Shown piece by piece: positions 63,934-64,000 of a stretch of 64,000 nucleotides of DNA. This stretch comes from Streptococcus henryi DSM 19005 (GTDB lineage: Bacteria > Bacillota > Bacilli > Lactobacillales > Streptococcaceae): NCBI RefSeq assembly GCF_000376985.1, contig NZ_AQYA01000034.1, positions 62,001 to 126,000 on the forward strand, read 5' to 3'. The notes under the pieces were generated by a model, which did no database searches, was not told the origin of the DNA, and saw nothing but the letters and a program-made list of their open reading frames with translations. Positions within the stretch are counted from its first letter, which is position 1, and every line of letters begins with the position of its first letter. The translations under genes and the position numbers were made by a program.

Positions 63934-64000
63934 TTGAACCCTCATTCTGACTGATCAATTGTGTCAAGCGGTCTTCAAAGGTTTTAGTAGCATCATAACC
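63926..64000 (-). CDS. hprK: HPr kinase/phosphorylase, C-terminal end only
   Basis: The last 24 codons, [20 protein letters not shown] then GSND, are in the window. They match the end of streptococcal HprK, which is followed by lgt. The rest lies beyond the edge. Confidence 0.8.
   Translation of the reverse strand, partial: GYDATKTFEDRLTQLISQNEGSND

Overview
The window is low-GC Firmicute chromosome, and the gene content points to the Streptococcus salivarius group (S. salivarius or S. vestibularis). The type II-A CRISPR locus is of the S. thermophilus CRISPR1 kind: 36-nt repeats beginning GTTTTTGTACTCTCAAGATT, a Cas9 of 1126 residues, a long Csn2, and a tracrRNA between cas9 and cas1. Unlike typical S. 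thermophilus, the window also carries a sucrose-dependent GH70 glucosyltransferase, a GbpC-type LPXTG adhesin and a linked Rgg regulator. The species call is an inference from gene content.

Layout. 1-5548: a GH2 glycosidase cut by the window edge with its TetR regulator, acyl-ACP thioesterase, HemW, a GNAT acetyltransferase, an orphan HicB-like protein and a small unknown gene. 5620-12329: CRISPR array (13 repeats, 12 spacers), leader, csn2, cas2, cas1, tracrRNA and cas9. 12460-19949: rexA and rexB (AddAB-type recombination nuclease), separated by a DUF1349 gene flanked by an exact 18-bp duplication of the rexB/rexA junction. 20153-26915: MgtC-like protein, zinc metallopeptidase, HAD phosphatase, nitroreductase, macrodomain protein, lipoprotein and lysS. 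27028-27654: a Doc toxin gene whose antitoxin gene is frameshifted. 27946-36882: glucan locus with GbpC-like adhesin, glucosyltransferase, Rgg, a divergent 20-codon short hydrophobic peptide gene (shp) and a secreted alpha/beta hydrolase. 37462-40198: SOS-type operon hdiR-umuC-two small genes, with a stop codon in umuC ahead of its catalytic Asp. 40389-48404: bioY, YdbC, the tRNA-hydroxylation pair trhP1/trhP2, rluD-lspA-cpsY and an AlkZ-like glycosylase. 48534-50172: CPBP protease operon with a palindromic promoter and a 12-codon leader peptide. 50342-64000: DUF2974 hydrolase, Pr6Pr membrane protein, MarR with a two-gene ABC exporter, MFS exporter with a second Rgg, ABC-F ATPase, matrixin-like protease, YtxH and DUF948 proteins, lgt and the end of hprK. 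Two families of small MITE-like repeats are scattered in the gaps.

How the genes work together. The best candidate for an undescribed system is at 34-36.9 kb. A complete miniature unit (palindrome, extended -10, strong ribosome site, 20-codon hydrophobic peptide ORF, terminator) is divergent from an rgg gene that sits directly upstream of the glucosyltransferase and its glucan-binding adhesin. This is the architecture of Rgg/SHP pheromone quorum sensing, here apparently tied to glucan synthesis. Several other loci look recently damaged or rearranged: the umuC stop, the antitoxin frameshift, the rexBA insertion and the HicB without HicA.

Limits. No database search or computed alignment was possible. 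Family names come from recognised motifs, and start sites from visible ribosome-binding sites.
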